A stretch of DNA of 64,000 nt from Achatina immaculata (Eukaryota; Mollusca; Gastropoda; Stylommatophora; Achatinidae), in contig CM019718.1 of the NCBI GenBank assembly GCA_009760885.1, forward strand, positions 24,243,133 through 24,307,132, read 5' to 3'. Each line of letters starts with the position of its first letter. Position 1 is the stretch's first letter. Below the pieces are notes generated by a model, which made no database searches, had not been told where the DNA came from, and saw only the letters and a list, made by a program, of their open reading frames with translations. This document shows, in pieces, positions 1 to 12,479 of the stretch. Position numbers and translations under genes: made by a program.

Positions 1-547
1 CTGTCAGCTGGGATGAGAATCACAAACTTAACTCCTCCAGTCCAAAACAACACTAGCAGGGTTGCTAGATTTTGCATTCTTAAGTGAACCAACGCTCAGA
101 GCGTTATTCTGGCAAAGTCGAAATAAAATGAAAAGTAGCACATTTCTAACCCAACCCATGTTTATAAATTATAAAGTTTCTCTGGTTTCTTCCCACTACA
201 ATTTTTAATCAAAATCTATTCGGCCAGATCGTGGGAATTAATTCAGGAGTGAAATCTGCAGTGAGATTATAAAGCAAGTAGCAATCTCTGAGACAAGTCA
301 AAATAACCATAATTGCAAAGCAATTCTTATATAAAACTCCTCATTTTGGTCTGGTGAAGTCCTTTCTCATACTTTTCGGGTGTAGTCTTTGTTTATGCTG
401 TCCATAGAACTCTGCCCTTCCAAGTCATTACTTATACAAAATCACAGTCAACCCCACACAAGTATTAAAGGCAAACGCTTCGCAGGTACATAGGCAAGTC
501 ATCTCATTTCAGTGTAAAACAGTTGACGAATAGCACTAAGCAACACC
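1..547. other. Non-coding stretch, nothing recognised
   Basis: AT-rich DNA with no convincing open reading frame, RNA gene or repeat that I can identify. It ends where similarity to a plus-strand RTE/BovB-like LINE begins near 548. Confidence 0.5.
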
Positions 548-592
548 AGGCTGGTTATAGACAAGGAAGAGGATCAAGAGATTATATATTCA
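548..592 (+). mobile_element. LINE family 1 copy B, 5' piece
   Basis: About 45 bp matching the reverse-transcriptase segment that reads FRQGRGSRD in other copies of this family (for example near 24590 and 43405). It is the left part of a 5'-truncated plus-strand LINE whose remainder resumes at about 4001. The two parts are separated by a minus-strand copy of the same family. The break falls at a TATATTCA repeat (585-592 and 4001-4008), which is the apparent target-site duplication. Confidence 0.6.
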
Positions 593-760
593 TTCATTCA
601 TTTGCATGTCCCTTGCAGAACTTTGCCTCCCTAACAGCACTCCTGTAGGCCTCTCGGTTGTGAGCAAGATGGCATTTGCAGATCATCAACGATGTCTTGC
701 AGCCATCTTCGACTTGTTCTTCCTCTCTTTCTTTTTCCCATTGTGTACCCTTCCAAGATT

Positions 761-2148
761 GTCTTCTCTATTTCTTCTTCTTCTTCGTTCGCTTCTACCA
801 CCAAGACCGCACCGTGGTCCTACTGAATTTACTCCTGTGGTCATCGATAGGTCCCGTGGTCACTCCTGTGATCCCCGAAAGGACCACACGAGATCCCCGA
901 GAGGATCACAAGAGGTTCAGAGTATCGCAGGGCTTGAGCCGGTATTCTGGGTGGATCTCAGAAGCGAGTTTGCGTGACACCGTGGTTTTCTTTGCACCAG
1001 TTTAATCTAGAGTTGCACTTTCTCACCGGAAAACCTCGACGTGTTTTGGGATACTCGTGTATCACCGCCGGGTGAGAGGTGGTTGCCCATCCAGTACAAC
1101 GTTGACTTTCTCACCAGAAAACCTCAGCGTGTTTAAGATACGCATACATCCCCGCCGGGTGAGAGGTAGTTGGTTATCTAGACTGCACTGGTCCAGTGTC
1201 TCCGGCTTCAGCAGTTTGTGGTCGTCGCAGCAACCCTTCCTAGTTGTGACCAGGTCGGAGCTTTTGTCCAGAAGGACGAATCCTCGCCGCTGGTAAGTTT
1301 CACCCCTGGGTTAAGCCGATTTAGCCATATTATCCCAGAATGGGCGTGTTTAGGACGTGACCAACCTCTAGAGCGGAGGTACTGTGTCATGAGTAATCAT
1401 CAAGTTTCACCCCTGGTTTAAGCCGGTTTAGGCATGTTTAACCAGTATGGCTGTATATCGGACGTGGCCGGCCTCTAGACCAGAGGTGCCGTGGTATGAG
1501 TAGCTCTCGCCGAGAGACTACTGGACATACTGATTAAACTTCACTTTATCCTTTCCATCACCTTTTCACAGCGGCGCCACCCGGCAACCGTAGTCGCATT
1601 TCCGCATTTTCTTCATTGGCCGGGAGGAGTTTCGGCAGCCGAAGAATCTCGCCAGCAATGTCTTAGTTTAACCCCTGGGTTAAGCCGGTTTAGGTAACAG
1701 CCCCAGTATGGGTGTTTATAGGACGTGGCTGGCCTCTAAAGCAGAGGTGCCGTGATTTGAGTAGTCCTGACCTTGAGACTACAGGTCACTTCACTTAATC
1801 TTTCACCTTTTCCATGACGGCGCTGCGCAGCAACCCTAATCGCATTTTTCTTCATTGGCCGGCAGGAGTTTCACCCCACGCGGCAGTTGAAGAATCTCGC
1901 CAGAAGCGGTAGATGAGCTACCAAACATGACTCTCATCTACCCGAAACGTCTGATTTTCAGGCGCCAGATATTCGCCTTCGCCCTTCTCCTGTCAGTTTA
2001 AATAGTTCTGCCACGAGAATGCCAGGAGCTGGACTTGACTGTCAGAGGCTATTTGAAACTCACGCCATAGAGACATTTCATTGGAGTGGAGAGCATATCC
2101 CCCACCCCACCTCCGGCTATAACAGTTCCTAGAACCTGGTCTTCTCTA
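761..2148 (-). mobile_element. Repeat-body retroposon copy 1, alternative head (with TSDs)
   Basis: The element proper is 771-2138, flanked by the 10-bp direct repeat GTCTTCTCTA (761-770 and 2139-2148). The interrupted LINE reads continuously across it, which gives an empty-site comparison. Read on the minus strand it ends in a (GAA)n tail at 771-795. The body repeats are shared with the copies at 26.7-28.6 and 43.7-45.7 kb: ~80-bp units containing CTCACCCGGCGGGGATG-like and TTTTCCGGTGAGAAAGT motifs, then ~105-bp and ~230-bp units. Upstream of the body (about 1902-2138) it carries a ~240-bp head unrelated to the rDNA head of the other two copies, with a 10-bp-stem hairpin (1908-1917 with 1933-1942). 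I see no long ORF, so it is presumably non-autonomous. Confidence 0.75.
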
Positions 2149-2744
2149 GATTATCGTGACGTTTAATGTGTCCAAAATATTTAAGTTTTCTCTGTTTAAT
2201 ACTCTTTACTAGCCAGGCTTCTTCATTATTAAGTTCTTGTAGTATGGATATATTTGTTCTTTTTTTGTGTGTCCATGATATCTGAAGAACTCTTCGGTAG
2301 CATTTACATTCAAAGGCATTTATGTGTTTCTCAGTTGTTTTGTTAAGTGTCCAGGTCCCGCAGGCATATGTTGCGATGAGAAAGATGCATGACATTACAA
2401 ATTGTATTTTTGTGGTTCTGTCTGTTCCTCTCCACAGATTATTTAGTTGTTTTACTTTCTGAAGAGCGATAGATGTCCTCCTTTTAATTTCCCTCATTGT
2501 ATCTCCATTATTATTTAGTAGTGATCCAAGATATTCAAAACTCTCCACTTCTTCCAGACTTTCCTCACTGACACATATTTCAGCTGCCTTGTTTGTTTTG
2601 TCAGTTGTCATCAATTTAGGTTTCCTCTTCGCTGTTCTTACGGACTGACATAATTAGTTTTTCCATTCCTTCTTGTGTTGTGGACAGTAATACTGTGTCA
2701 TCAGCATATCTAACCTCTGGTATTTTATAATCTACAATTGTTAT

Positions 2745-3252
2745 TGATTTTTTATTGACATTCCTTTTGGGCCAACATTGGCTCATAGGGCGGAAATCAT
2801 ATCTTTCCATGTCTGACGACTCGACGCCGCCCGCTGTAGGTCTTGAAATACTTGAATCCCAAAGTTGTATTCTCTCTAGTGATGGTTCTACGTAGAGTCT
2901 CCCTTGCCCTGCCTTGCTTTCTTTTGCCCTTCTATGGTCATGTGAGGGCCTGGCGAGAGAGTCTGGATTCGTCCATTTTGAGAACGTGGCCGAGATAGGC
3001 TCATCGATGTCTTTTGATGTATCTTGATACGTAGACTTGGTTCAGTTCCTGTCTTATTGACTCGTTCGATTTAAAGTCGGACCATCTGGTGTTCAGTAGT
3101 CTACGGAGACATTTATTCTCAAATGCATCAAGTCTTTGATTGAGTAGACTGGTTGATTTCCAACTCTCACAACCGTATATTAACACTGGGATCACACAGG
3201 AGTTGAAAATTTTAAGTTCCGTGGTTTTACTATTGTTGTGCAATATACTAAT
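2745..3252 (-). mobile_element. LINE family 3 3' fragment
   Basis: A minus-strand 3' fragment of a different LINE, inserted in copy A between its YADD block and the part encoding DVDKEYYD. It reads LIYGCESWKSTSLLNQRLD (3001-3243) and continues into a degraded LTWSSKGKRKQGR-like C-terminus toward 2820. The same family recurs at about 57960-58286. I found no clean target-site duplication, so the insertion mechanism is inferred. Confidence 0.65.
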
Positions 3253-4000
3253 CGTAATATTCTTTGTCTACATCTTCTCTAACATTCCTCATTATATTTT
3301 CAGTATACAAGTTAAATAAGTATGTCGACAATATGCACCCCTGCCGGACCCCTTGTTTTATGTCAAACCAGGTTGTTTCAACATTTATTCTTACTGCTGC
3401 TTGTTGGTCTAGATACAGCAGTGATGTTAATTGTATCAAATGTGTTGGAAATCCCATTTTTCCCATTATTTCCAGTTTCTGGTGTTGTACACAATAAAAT
3501 GCCTTTGAATAGTCTATAAAAGATCAATTTAGATTCATATTATAGATTCTCTGTTATTAATCTTATATTGAATATATGATCTCTTAATCCTCTTCCTTGC
3601 CTGAAACCAGCTTGGACCATAACGACTTCTATTTTCTTATGAAGTCTCCCCATTATGATTTTTAACAGAATTTTACTAGCATGACTAATCAGGGCAACAG
3701 TTTTGTAGTTTATGCATAATTTCAGGTTACTCTTTTTTGGCAGTGGTATGAATACAGTTCTTTTCCATTCTTTTGACCTGAATGCCATATCTTTTTACAT
3801 AGTGCATGATAGATTGTTGCACATTCCTTTCCTCCTGCTTTAATAAGTTCAGTTGTTATCTCATCACATCCTGGTGATTTACCATTTTTCAGAATCTTTA
3901 TTGTCCATAAAACTTCTTCTATTGTCGGTTCGGGTTCTTTCTCCTCCAATAATAATTCACACTGTTGATTTCTGCTTTCACAGTCGGTTGTTTCATACAT

Positions 4001-5340
4001 TATATTCAATATAAGATTAATAATAGAGAAATGCAGAGAATTTAATGTGAATCTATATTGATCTTTTATAGACTATTCAAAGGCATTTGATTGTGTACTA
4101 CACCAGAAACTTTGGGAAATAATGGAAAAAATTGGATTTTCTAACATATTTGATACAATTAATATCACTGTTGCATCTAGACCAACAGGCAGCAGTAAGA
4201 ATAAATGGTGAAACAACAACTTGGTTTGACATAAAACAAGGGGTCCGGCAGGTGGTGAATATTGTCACCCTACTTATTTAACTTGTATACTGAAAATATA
4301 ATGAGGAATGTTAGAGAAGATGTAGACAAAGAATATTGCGATGCCATAACAATTGGAGTTTATGAAATACCAGAGACTAGATATGCTGATGACACAGTAT
4401 TACTGTCCACAAAACACAAAAGAAATGGAAAAATTAATTATGTCAGTCCGTAAGAATAGTGAAAAGCAAAACGTCTATCTTAATGAGAAGAAAGCTAAAT
4501 TGATGACAACTGACAAAACAAACAAGGCAGCTGAAATATGTATCAATGAAGAGAAATTTGAAGAAATGGAGAGTTTTGAATATCTTGGATCACTACTCAC
4601 TAATAATGGAGATACGATGAGGGAAATTAAAAGGAGAACATCTATCGCTCTTCAGAATGTAAAGCAGCTAAAGAATCGGTGGAGAGGAACAGACAGAATT
4701 AGGAAAATAAGATTTTTAAAGCCATGCATCTTTCCCATCTCAACATATGCCTGTGAGACCTTTACACTTAAAAAACAACTGAGAAACACATAAATGCTTT
4801 TGAATGTAAATGCTACATAAGTCAGTCAGTCAGTCAGTCATTTGCGTGTCCCTTGCGGAACTTTGACTCCCTAACAGCTCTCCTGTAGGCCTCTCAGTTG
4901 TGAGCAAGATGCCCCGTTGCTGATGCATCCATTTGCAGATCATCAACGATGTCTTGCAACCATCTTTGCCTTGGTTTCCTCTCTTTCTTTTTCTCATTAT
5001 GTACATTTCCAAGATGGTCTTCTCTAGATTATCATTACGTTTAATGTGTCCAAAATATTTAAGTTTTCTCTGTTTAATTCTCTTTACTAGCCAGACTTCT
5101 TCAATGTTAAGTTCTTGTAGTATGGCTATATTTGTTCCTTTTTGTGTCCATGATATTTGAAGAACTCTTCTGTAGCATTTACATTCAAAGGCATTTATGT
5201 GTTTCTCAGTTGTTTTGTTAAGTGTCCAGGTCTCACAGGCATATATTGCGATGGGAAATGCTACAGAAGAGTTCTTCAAATATCATGGACACTCTCTTTA
5301 TGGAGGCAAAGTTACGCAAGGGACATGCAAATGACTGACT
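4001..5340 (+). mobile_element. LINE family 1 copy B, main part
   Basis: Plus-strand continuation of the LINE that starts at 548. It encodes RT pieces in several frames: FIDYSKAFDCV near 4062-4095, KQGVRQ near 4235, YADDTVLLST (about 4380-4410), then YLGSLLTNNGDTMREIKRR (about 4575-4640). It is split at 4818-5255 by minus-strand copy C and resumes at 5256-5340, where an internal deletion joins the ISWT region to the last ~50 bp before a (GACT)n-type tail. It is pseudogenic in all frames. Confidence 0.75.
4818..5255 (-). mobile_element. LINE family 1 copy C, nested in copy B
   Basis: A 438-bp 5'-truncated minus-strand copy starting with a (GTCA)n tail at 4820-4840. It encodes TWTLNKTTEKHINAFECKC...RKLKYFGHIKR on the minus strand. 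Both sides carry the 10-bp duplication AAATGCTACA (4808-4817 and 5256-5265), which restores the reading of copy B when the insert is removed. Its tail unit is GTCA rather than the GAAT of most other copies, so it comes from a subfamily. Confidence 0.8.
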
Positions 5341-5541
5341 GACTGAGAAAGGACCAAAACTGTCTATGGAAGAAACTCTCTACCGTAGAGAGGAGAACAA
5401 CAGCACATCTTCTTCAAATCATCATTGGAAGTACACCCATCCCCCTTTCAGACAAGTATTTCGGCCCTATTATGCTCCTAAACTGTAAGGGGGTGCTCCC
5501 CCTTGGTCATGACTCCCAGAGGTCTTATTTAGACCGGTATT

Positions 5542-6118
5542 CATTTAATTCATTTGCATGTCCCTTGCGGAACTTTGCCTCCCAAACAGCACTCATGTAG
5601 GCCTCTCGGTTGTGAGCAAGATGGCCTACCGCTGCTGCATCCATTTGTAGATCATCAACGATGTCTTGCAGCCATCTTCGATTTGGTCTTCCTCTCTTTC
5701 TTTTTCCCATTATGTATCCTTCCAATACGGTCTTCTCTAAATTATCATGACGTTTAATGTGTCCAAAATATTTAAGTTTTCTCTCTGTAATCCTCTTTAC
5801 TAGCCAGCCTTCCTGAATATTAAGCTCTTGTAGTATAGATATATTTGTTGTTTTTTGTGTGTCCACAATATTTGGTGAACTCGTCTGTAGCATTTACATT
5901 CAAAGACGTTTATGTGTTTCTCAGCTGTTTCATTAAATGTTCTGGTCTCACAGGCATATGTTGCTATGGGAAAGATGCATGCCCTTAAGAATCTTATTTT
6001 TGTGGTTCTGTCTGCTCCTTCCACAGATTCTTTATTTGTTTTACTTTCTGAAGAGCGATAGATGTCCTCCTTTTAATTTCCCTCATTGTATCTCCATTAT
6101 TAGTTAGTAGAAATACTA
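5542..6118 (-). mobile_element. LINE family 1 copy D
   Basis: A minus-strand, 5'-truncated 577-bp copy. It encodes the C-terminal block (RKLKYFGHIKRHDNLEKTV...KRKRGRPNRRWLQDIVDDLQMDA, 5525-5893) with frameshifts. It is flanked by the direct repeat ACCGGTATT (5533-5541 and 6119-6127). Confidence 0.8.
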
Positions 6119-6127
6119 ACCGGTATT

Positions 6128-7221
6128 AGATGTGACAAATGAAATTATTTCAGTTCTCAACGCTTGTTTTGCATGCAAGTAAGCCAGCAAGAGGCCTTTT
6201 CTGCTGTTTCTGAAATGTTTTTCAATGTCCTTGCTCGTCCTTGTCCTGTCGTTTTCGGTCGTATGCTAATTAATGTTGCTACAAACCCTCTCGCTTCCAC
6301 TTCTATAGCTATCACTTTATCTAGATTGGAACCTGTCTCATCGACCCTCGGTATGTTTGTTTGTTTGTTTGTTTGTTTGTTTGTTTTCGAGCTGGGTGGA
6401 GGCTGGATTAACCAAGCCACACTGTTAGGGACAGTTTTCTTCGTTGAAGAGTAAACTACTGGACTTCGCAGTGAGAGTTGTGTTAAATTTACGAGTCACC
6501 GTCTATGCAACTGTTACGCGGGAGTACTCAAAGTTTGCCACGTACAAAATGTTTATAGATGACAAATTATTATGCTACGTATAAAAGTTTTTTTCCGCGT
6601 CAGTGGAGCGGGCAGATATAGTAATTTGTATGATATGTGTAACATTTTGCCCCTAATTAACAGATTTGGGGGCAGGGGGAGGGGAGAGGGGTATTTGTGT
6701 ATGTAATGCCGTTCTTTTCTCGCCATGTCAGTAGTGAAAGTGTGTGTGTTAGTTTAGTGATTTGCGAATTTGGTTTTGGTTTTTTTCTTTCTGTTCGAAC
6801 AATGTATTTCTTGTCCAATGATTACTAACACCGGATCAGAGATGTGTATGTACAATGTATATAGAACCAGGTACCCACGTACTAATAACTGTGGTGGGCT
6901 GTCAATGAAGTGAGCAAGGTGTTATTGTCTTGAGTGATAGATAATCGTATGTCCCTGTGATGATGGTGAGGCTGGGACGAGTGCGGGAAGGGACGGCCAG
7001 TCTATGAGCGGAGTCACGAATTTGGATGGTTATCACGGATAAAGAAATTTAACATTCATCAAGAGATTAAAAGAAAAAAAGAGAGGGGGCGGGGATTGTA
7101 TGTTGATTACACGTAATTCACAGTACTGTTGTACGGCACTAAATGAATTAAGTGAACTATTGCACCTCACACTATAAACTCACAGTGTCTCTCTCAAGCA
7201 CATTTTTGTAAAATAGGAACA
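6128..7221. other. Non-coding stretch
   Basis: No gene recognised. It contains a (GTTT)n run at about 6355-6386 and a G-rich run at about 6668-6692. Short ORFs across the GTTT run are low-complexity artefacts. Confidence 0.5.
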
Positions 7222-7347
7222 CATTAGTTCATCTCTCCCTCCTTCTCTCTCCCCTCCTCTCTCTCTCTCTCCTCTCTCTCTTTCTCTCTCTCTTTCTCCC
7301 TCTCTCTTTCCCTCTCTCCTCTCTCTCTCTCTTTCTCTCTTTCTCTT

Positions 7348-7391
<44 letters not shown>

Positions 7392-7450
7392 TCCTCTCTC
7401 CCTCTTTCTCTCTCTCCTCTCTCCCTCTTTCTCTCTCTCTCTCTCTCTTT
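7222..7450. repeat. Imperfect (TC)n/(TTTCTC)n microsatellite
   Basis: About 230 bp of almost pure pyrimidine on the plus strand, alternating CT and TTTC blocks. The Arg/Glu-rich ORF on the minus strand here is a by-product of the repeat. Confidence 0.95.
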
Positions 7451-8127
7451 AATGGAGTGAAGACGCTGTTTGATTTTGACATACCAGCGCCGTCAGGGTT
7501 GGCGAAACAAAGCTGACCAAACCCTGTCCCACCTCCCCTTTGGTACTTGCTGTAACGGGCCTAGCCTGCTTAACGGGGCAGAGACACCCCCCCCCCCTGC
7601 ATAGTTCTCAGGGTGGTGGAGTCTGTTAAAATGTGTTCCATCCCCTTTGGTCCACTCAGAAACTGGGCCATAACCCGCCCCACACGACCCTGTGCATCAT
7701 TTTCACGCATCGATCCCGAAGTTCGAAGAAATGTAGCATAGTCCCTTGTAAGTTATGATTATTGTATTATTATTATTATTATTAATGTTATGATTATTAT
7801 TACTATTAGCATCTTTATTATAGTTATTATTATTACTTATACGCAGAAAAACAGGTCAGAAAAGATAGAAAATGTGGGAGAGGAACGCTCCCACGGTATT
7901 AGAAAACCGATTCCCATGGCCCTAGTGATAGACCACCACGACTGGACGCTGACAAGTGTAACAGAAGAAACAGGCAAAGACAAGAGGGCGGACATCCAAC
8001 ACAGTTCATCAAGCAATTTACGACTCGGGAACCATTTGGCGCGCATACCAAAACTAATGGACGAGTTTCGAGTGACAGTGCAGCATTACCGTGGGGTCAG
8101 TTAAAAATAAGAAAACGGGAGGCGAAG

Positions 8128-8167
<40 letters not shown>

Positions 8168-8994
8168 AGACAGGTAGGAAGAAGTTAGGATAACGGAGTT
8201 TTTAGGACTAGGAGATGTAGTTTAGGTCAGACAGAGGGAATGCTGCGAGTTAGAAAGGGATGATTACTACAGTGTGTGAAATGCAGGTTTGATATTTTGG
8301 AACTCTGTGAAAAATGCTTTTGGAGTAGTTTTAAACTAAAACCTGTGAACTTCGGTTGATGAGTATATATATATATTATATATATATCTATATATATATA
8401 TATATATATGACTCAAGAACGAACTATATAGAGTTTTCTTACTACTATGTTTGTATCAAGAGTTAACTTTTGTAATGAATAGTGTAGTACGCTGTGGAGT
8501 GACATCATGACATCCTGGAACTGTTGAAGCAAACAAAAGGAAGAATTAGGAATGTGTATTAATAAGTTTAAAAGTGAGAAGGAATATCAAATCCTGTCGC
8601 GGCCACAGCCTAAAATAGCAGTGAGAGAAAGTAAACTTAACGATATATACAAAAACACTAGTTCAGTTCATCAATAATGTTCGCAAGCTTACTTTGCTAA
8701 AGAAAGAAAGAAAGAAAGAAAGAAATGTTAAAATGTCAATGGAAAGATTTATGAAAATTATCAGATAGGAAAAAAAAACGATTAATGCCTCTAACGAAAG
8801 GAAATTTGTTACTGAGACTGGGAAAACATGCTAAGTGCTGCAAGATATAGGTATATAGATATACTGACATGTTGGAATTTTGATGCAAATGATTAAAAAA
8901 AAAAAAAAACACGAAACTCACACGGAGAAAAAGCCCTCTACCTTCTGCACAAGACAAACCCCGGAAGTATCGACTATATGAGAGTGAGAGTGAG
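7451..8994. other. Non-coding stretch with microsatellites
   Basis: No supported gene. It holds a short C run near 7590, ATT/TTA-rich DNA at 7755-7840, a (CA)n run at about 8132-8166, (TA)n at about 8364-8408 and (AAAG)n at about 8698-8724. Confidence 0.55.
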
Positions 8995-9112
8995 AATGAA
9001 TGAATGAATGAATGAATGAATGAATAATCTTTATTTTTCAAGGGTAAAGAATTGGGCACGCAGGCCCGTCTTACATTCTGCCCTTCATCACTCCATCTTT
9101 CATTCTTCCCAA
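8995..9112 (-). repeat. Short dispersed repeat with AATAAAG and (ATTC)n end
   Basis: On the minus strand this reads GATGAAGGGCAGAATGT, then GTGCCCAATTCTT, then AAAAATAAAG, and ends in (ATTC)n. The same ~90-bp block occurs at 31651-31740, 35111-35203 and 40493-40573 on the plus strand. It behaves like the conserved 3' end of a SINE or LINE. The rest of such an element is not recognisable here. Confidence 0.6.
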
Positions 9113-10076
9113 ACAATTGATTTAGTAAGAGTGAGAGAGAGAGTGAGAGAGATAGTGAGAGAGAGAGAGAGAAAGTCAAGAAATTTATGCAACGCCCTTT
9201 GTTTTTGTCAAAATTTTAAACTCGGATGTACCAGTCGTATGAATCACTATCATCTCATGTTTTGTAAGAACCCACCATTTCTTTATTTCACTTCACGGGC
9301 AATCATCCCCAGCTCGCGTCATTTCACACGATGTTCTAACTGTTACTTGTTGAATGCAAAGAAAATTTTAAAAAAAAAAAAAGCCAATTCGTCGCGGGAG
9401 AAAATAGTGATAACATTAAAAAGAAAAAAAAAAAAGTCAGAATGTGACCAGAAACCGCCGACTGGTGCCGCCGTCAGCTCGAACTCGTCCCTTTTCCTTC
9501 CCAGAAGGTTAACCCTGGTAAGTATGTTTTGTTTTTTTTTTCTTGAAGCTGAATGACACCCATCACCCACCTACTCCCACCCCCCACCCCCCGGAGAACC
9601 GCCGCGGTGAGTGAAAAACGAAACCGGGTCACCTGATTGGCAAGCAAGTGTCTAATCTATTACGCTAGCACGGCTCCTCGGTAGAAAATGTGTCTCTCAA
9701 TTCACAAAAACAGAATATGACAGGTGACACCAACTATTAAACAAATGAGAAGCAGCTTATGTAATGCATATATGTCAGTAAACATAAGAAAAACGATTCT
9801 AAAATGCTACATTAAGCCTACCCCCCTCTAAGTAGGTGAGTCATGGTAAATGAACAGATCAATATAAAGATCATTACAGGCACAGGAGAAATAGTTTCTT
9901 AGAAAGATGTCAAGAGTACCGTGAACAGTTAAGACGACAAACAGGCGATGTCTAACAAAAGCAAATATAGACAGGAGCATAACTGAATTCTTAAGAAAAC
10001 GGCATCCTTCATTTGACATTTAATAGAAAGGTAGGGTTTGGAAACAACAGCAAAAATAAATGAGAAGAAAGGCAGG
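9113..10076. other. Non-coding stretch
   Basis: No gene seen. It includes short GA-repeat tracts (9127-9173), oligo-A runs near 9370 and 9425, and the tRNA-like relic described separately. Confidence 0.5.
9606..9684 (-). mobile_element. tRNA-like SINE head (relic)
   Basis: On the minus strand the sequence resembles a tRNA: GAGCCGTGCTAGCG..., an anticodon-arm-like CTTGCTTGCCAATCAGG, then GACCCGGTTTCG in the place of a B box. The B box is imperfect and the 3' acceptor side is missing, so this is more likely a degenerate tRNA-derived SINE than a tRNA gene. Confidence 0.45.
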
Positions 10077-11135
<1,059 letters not shown>

Positions 11136-11145
11136 AAACAAAACA

Positions 11146-11356
11146 TAGAGATGCACAGTACAGGAAGAACTAAAGGAACTGGGGACATAAAGATGTACAA
11201 TACAGGAAGAACTAAAGGAACTGGGGACATAAAGATGTACAATACAGGAAGAACTAAAGGAACTGGGGACATAAAGATGTACAATACAGGAAGAACTAAA
11301 GGAAGCAGGAAAGACATGGTTTGAGGTATCCCGACTTGCTTTGGTAGGACTGGCTG
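11146..11356 (+). repeat. 42-bp tandem repeat, array 1
   Basis: About four units containing CAGGAAGAACTAAAGGAACT and GGGGACATAAAGATG. They keep one reading frame of the parent LINE (about 14 residues per unit). A second array of the same unit is at 12765-12970. The end of array 1 joins LINE family 2 at about 11357. Confidence 0.85.
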
Positions 11357-12379
11357 GAATACCATCTAAAATTGTCAACATCATTAAGGACTTATACAAT
11401 GGATATGTTTGTGCAGTCAAGACAGAAGAAGGGATGAGTGAATGGTTCCAGATTGAAACAGGCGTGAAACAAGGATGTATACTGTCTCCTTTACTTTTTG
11501 GGATTACAGTAGACTTAATAATGAAAAAATGCTGCACAGGTAACACAGGTATTGACTGGGTACATGGGACCCAACTAGAAGATCTTGATTTTGCTGATGA
11601 CATAACTCTTATCAGTAATAATGTGAATTCCATGCAAGAAAAAACAGATAGCCTGTCTTCACTGGCTAGCAAAATAGGACTTGAAATTAACAAGGAAAAA
11701 CAAAAATAATGAAAATTCCTCTCAATCAAAATGGAAAAATACACATAGAAGGGACAGATATTGAAGAAGTCAATCAATTTGCATACCTTGGCAGCTACAT
11801 AGACCAGGATGGTGACACTAGAAATGAAGTTAGAATCAGAATTGCAAAAGCAGCATCAATCTTCAAGAATCTTGAGAACATATGGAATTCAAAAGTTATA
11901 AGCACAAAAACTAAGTTAAGACTATTCAATCCAAATGTAATATCCACCCTCATTTATGCATGCGAAAGCTGGAAAACAACTAAAGAAATAGAAAAGAAAT
12001 TAGACTCTTTTGAAAACAAATGCCTGAGGAAAATACTCGGCATCAAGTGGAATGAATTCAAGAACAATGCAGAGATAAGACAGATTACTGAACAACCAGT
12101 CTCATGGGTGATCAGGAAAAGGAGATGGACATATGTTGGTCACTTGGTGAGAAGAAATGATCAGAGAATCCCAAAACAAGCTATCAAGTGGAACACAACA
12201 GGCCGAAGAAAAAGAGGCAGACCGCGTGAAACTCTGAAGAGGACATTATTAAGAGAGGCCAAACTAAAAGGCATAAAATCCTTTGATGAGGTTGAAAGAC
12301 TCGCCGAAGACAGGAAAAATTGGTGAACTACTTTGCGAGCCCTATGTGACGTTTAACGGCACGGGAAGGATATAAGAAG
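11146..12379 (+). mobile_element. LINE family 2 copy with foreign 42-bp array at its 5' end
   Basis: From about 11357 this is a 5'-truncated family-2 non-LTR element. RT motifs are KQGCILSPLLFG (about 11466-11500) and LDFADDITLIS (about 11583-11615). The C-terminal domain reads YLGSYIDQDGD, LIYACESWKTTKEIEKKLD, RRWTYVGHLVRR, then GRRKRGRPRETLKR (11709-12326). The 3' end is the family signature GTTTAACGGCACGGGAAGGA with a TATAAGA-type tail. Everything upstream to 11146 is a 42-bp tandem array belonging to another LINE (see 12480-13104). The whole chimera is flanked by AAACAAAACA (11136-11145 and 12380-12389), so it may have inserted as one piece. The flank is low-complexity, which weakens that reading. 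Confidence 0.75.
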
Positions 12380-12479
12380 AAACAAAACAAAAAATATCTC
12401 AGACCTTTAACAAATCAACAAGCATATGGACATCTCCTATTCTTCGTACGAGTCTCACTTTCAGAGTCTTTAAATTCTT

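Larger units (their letters stand above)
593..4000 (-). mobile_element. LINE family 1 copy A (RTE/BovB-like), interrupted
   Basis: A minus-strand non-LTR retrotransposon copy that starts at its 3' tail (ATTC repeats on the plus strand) and reads leftward. Recognisable coding pieces are a thumb/C-terminal block (2129-2614, YLGSLL...RGTDRTTK...TWTLNKT), the catalytic palm with YADDTVLLST (2616-2810), the KQGVRQGCILS motif (3248-3466) and the connector before the RT (3722-4009, KNGKSPGCDEITTELIK). Stops and frameshifts show it is dead. It is interrupted by a retroposon at 771-2138 and by a fragment of another LINE at about 2745-3252, and itself sits inside copy B. Assignment to the RTE/BovB group rests on the motif spacing of the RT. 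Confidence 0.85.

Noticed and set aside
7180..7482. 100-residue Arg/Glu-rich ORF on the minus strand
   Set aside because: It is a translation of the TC/TTTC microsatellite and has no other support.
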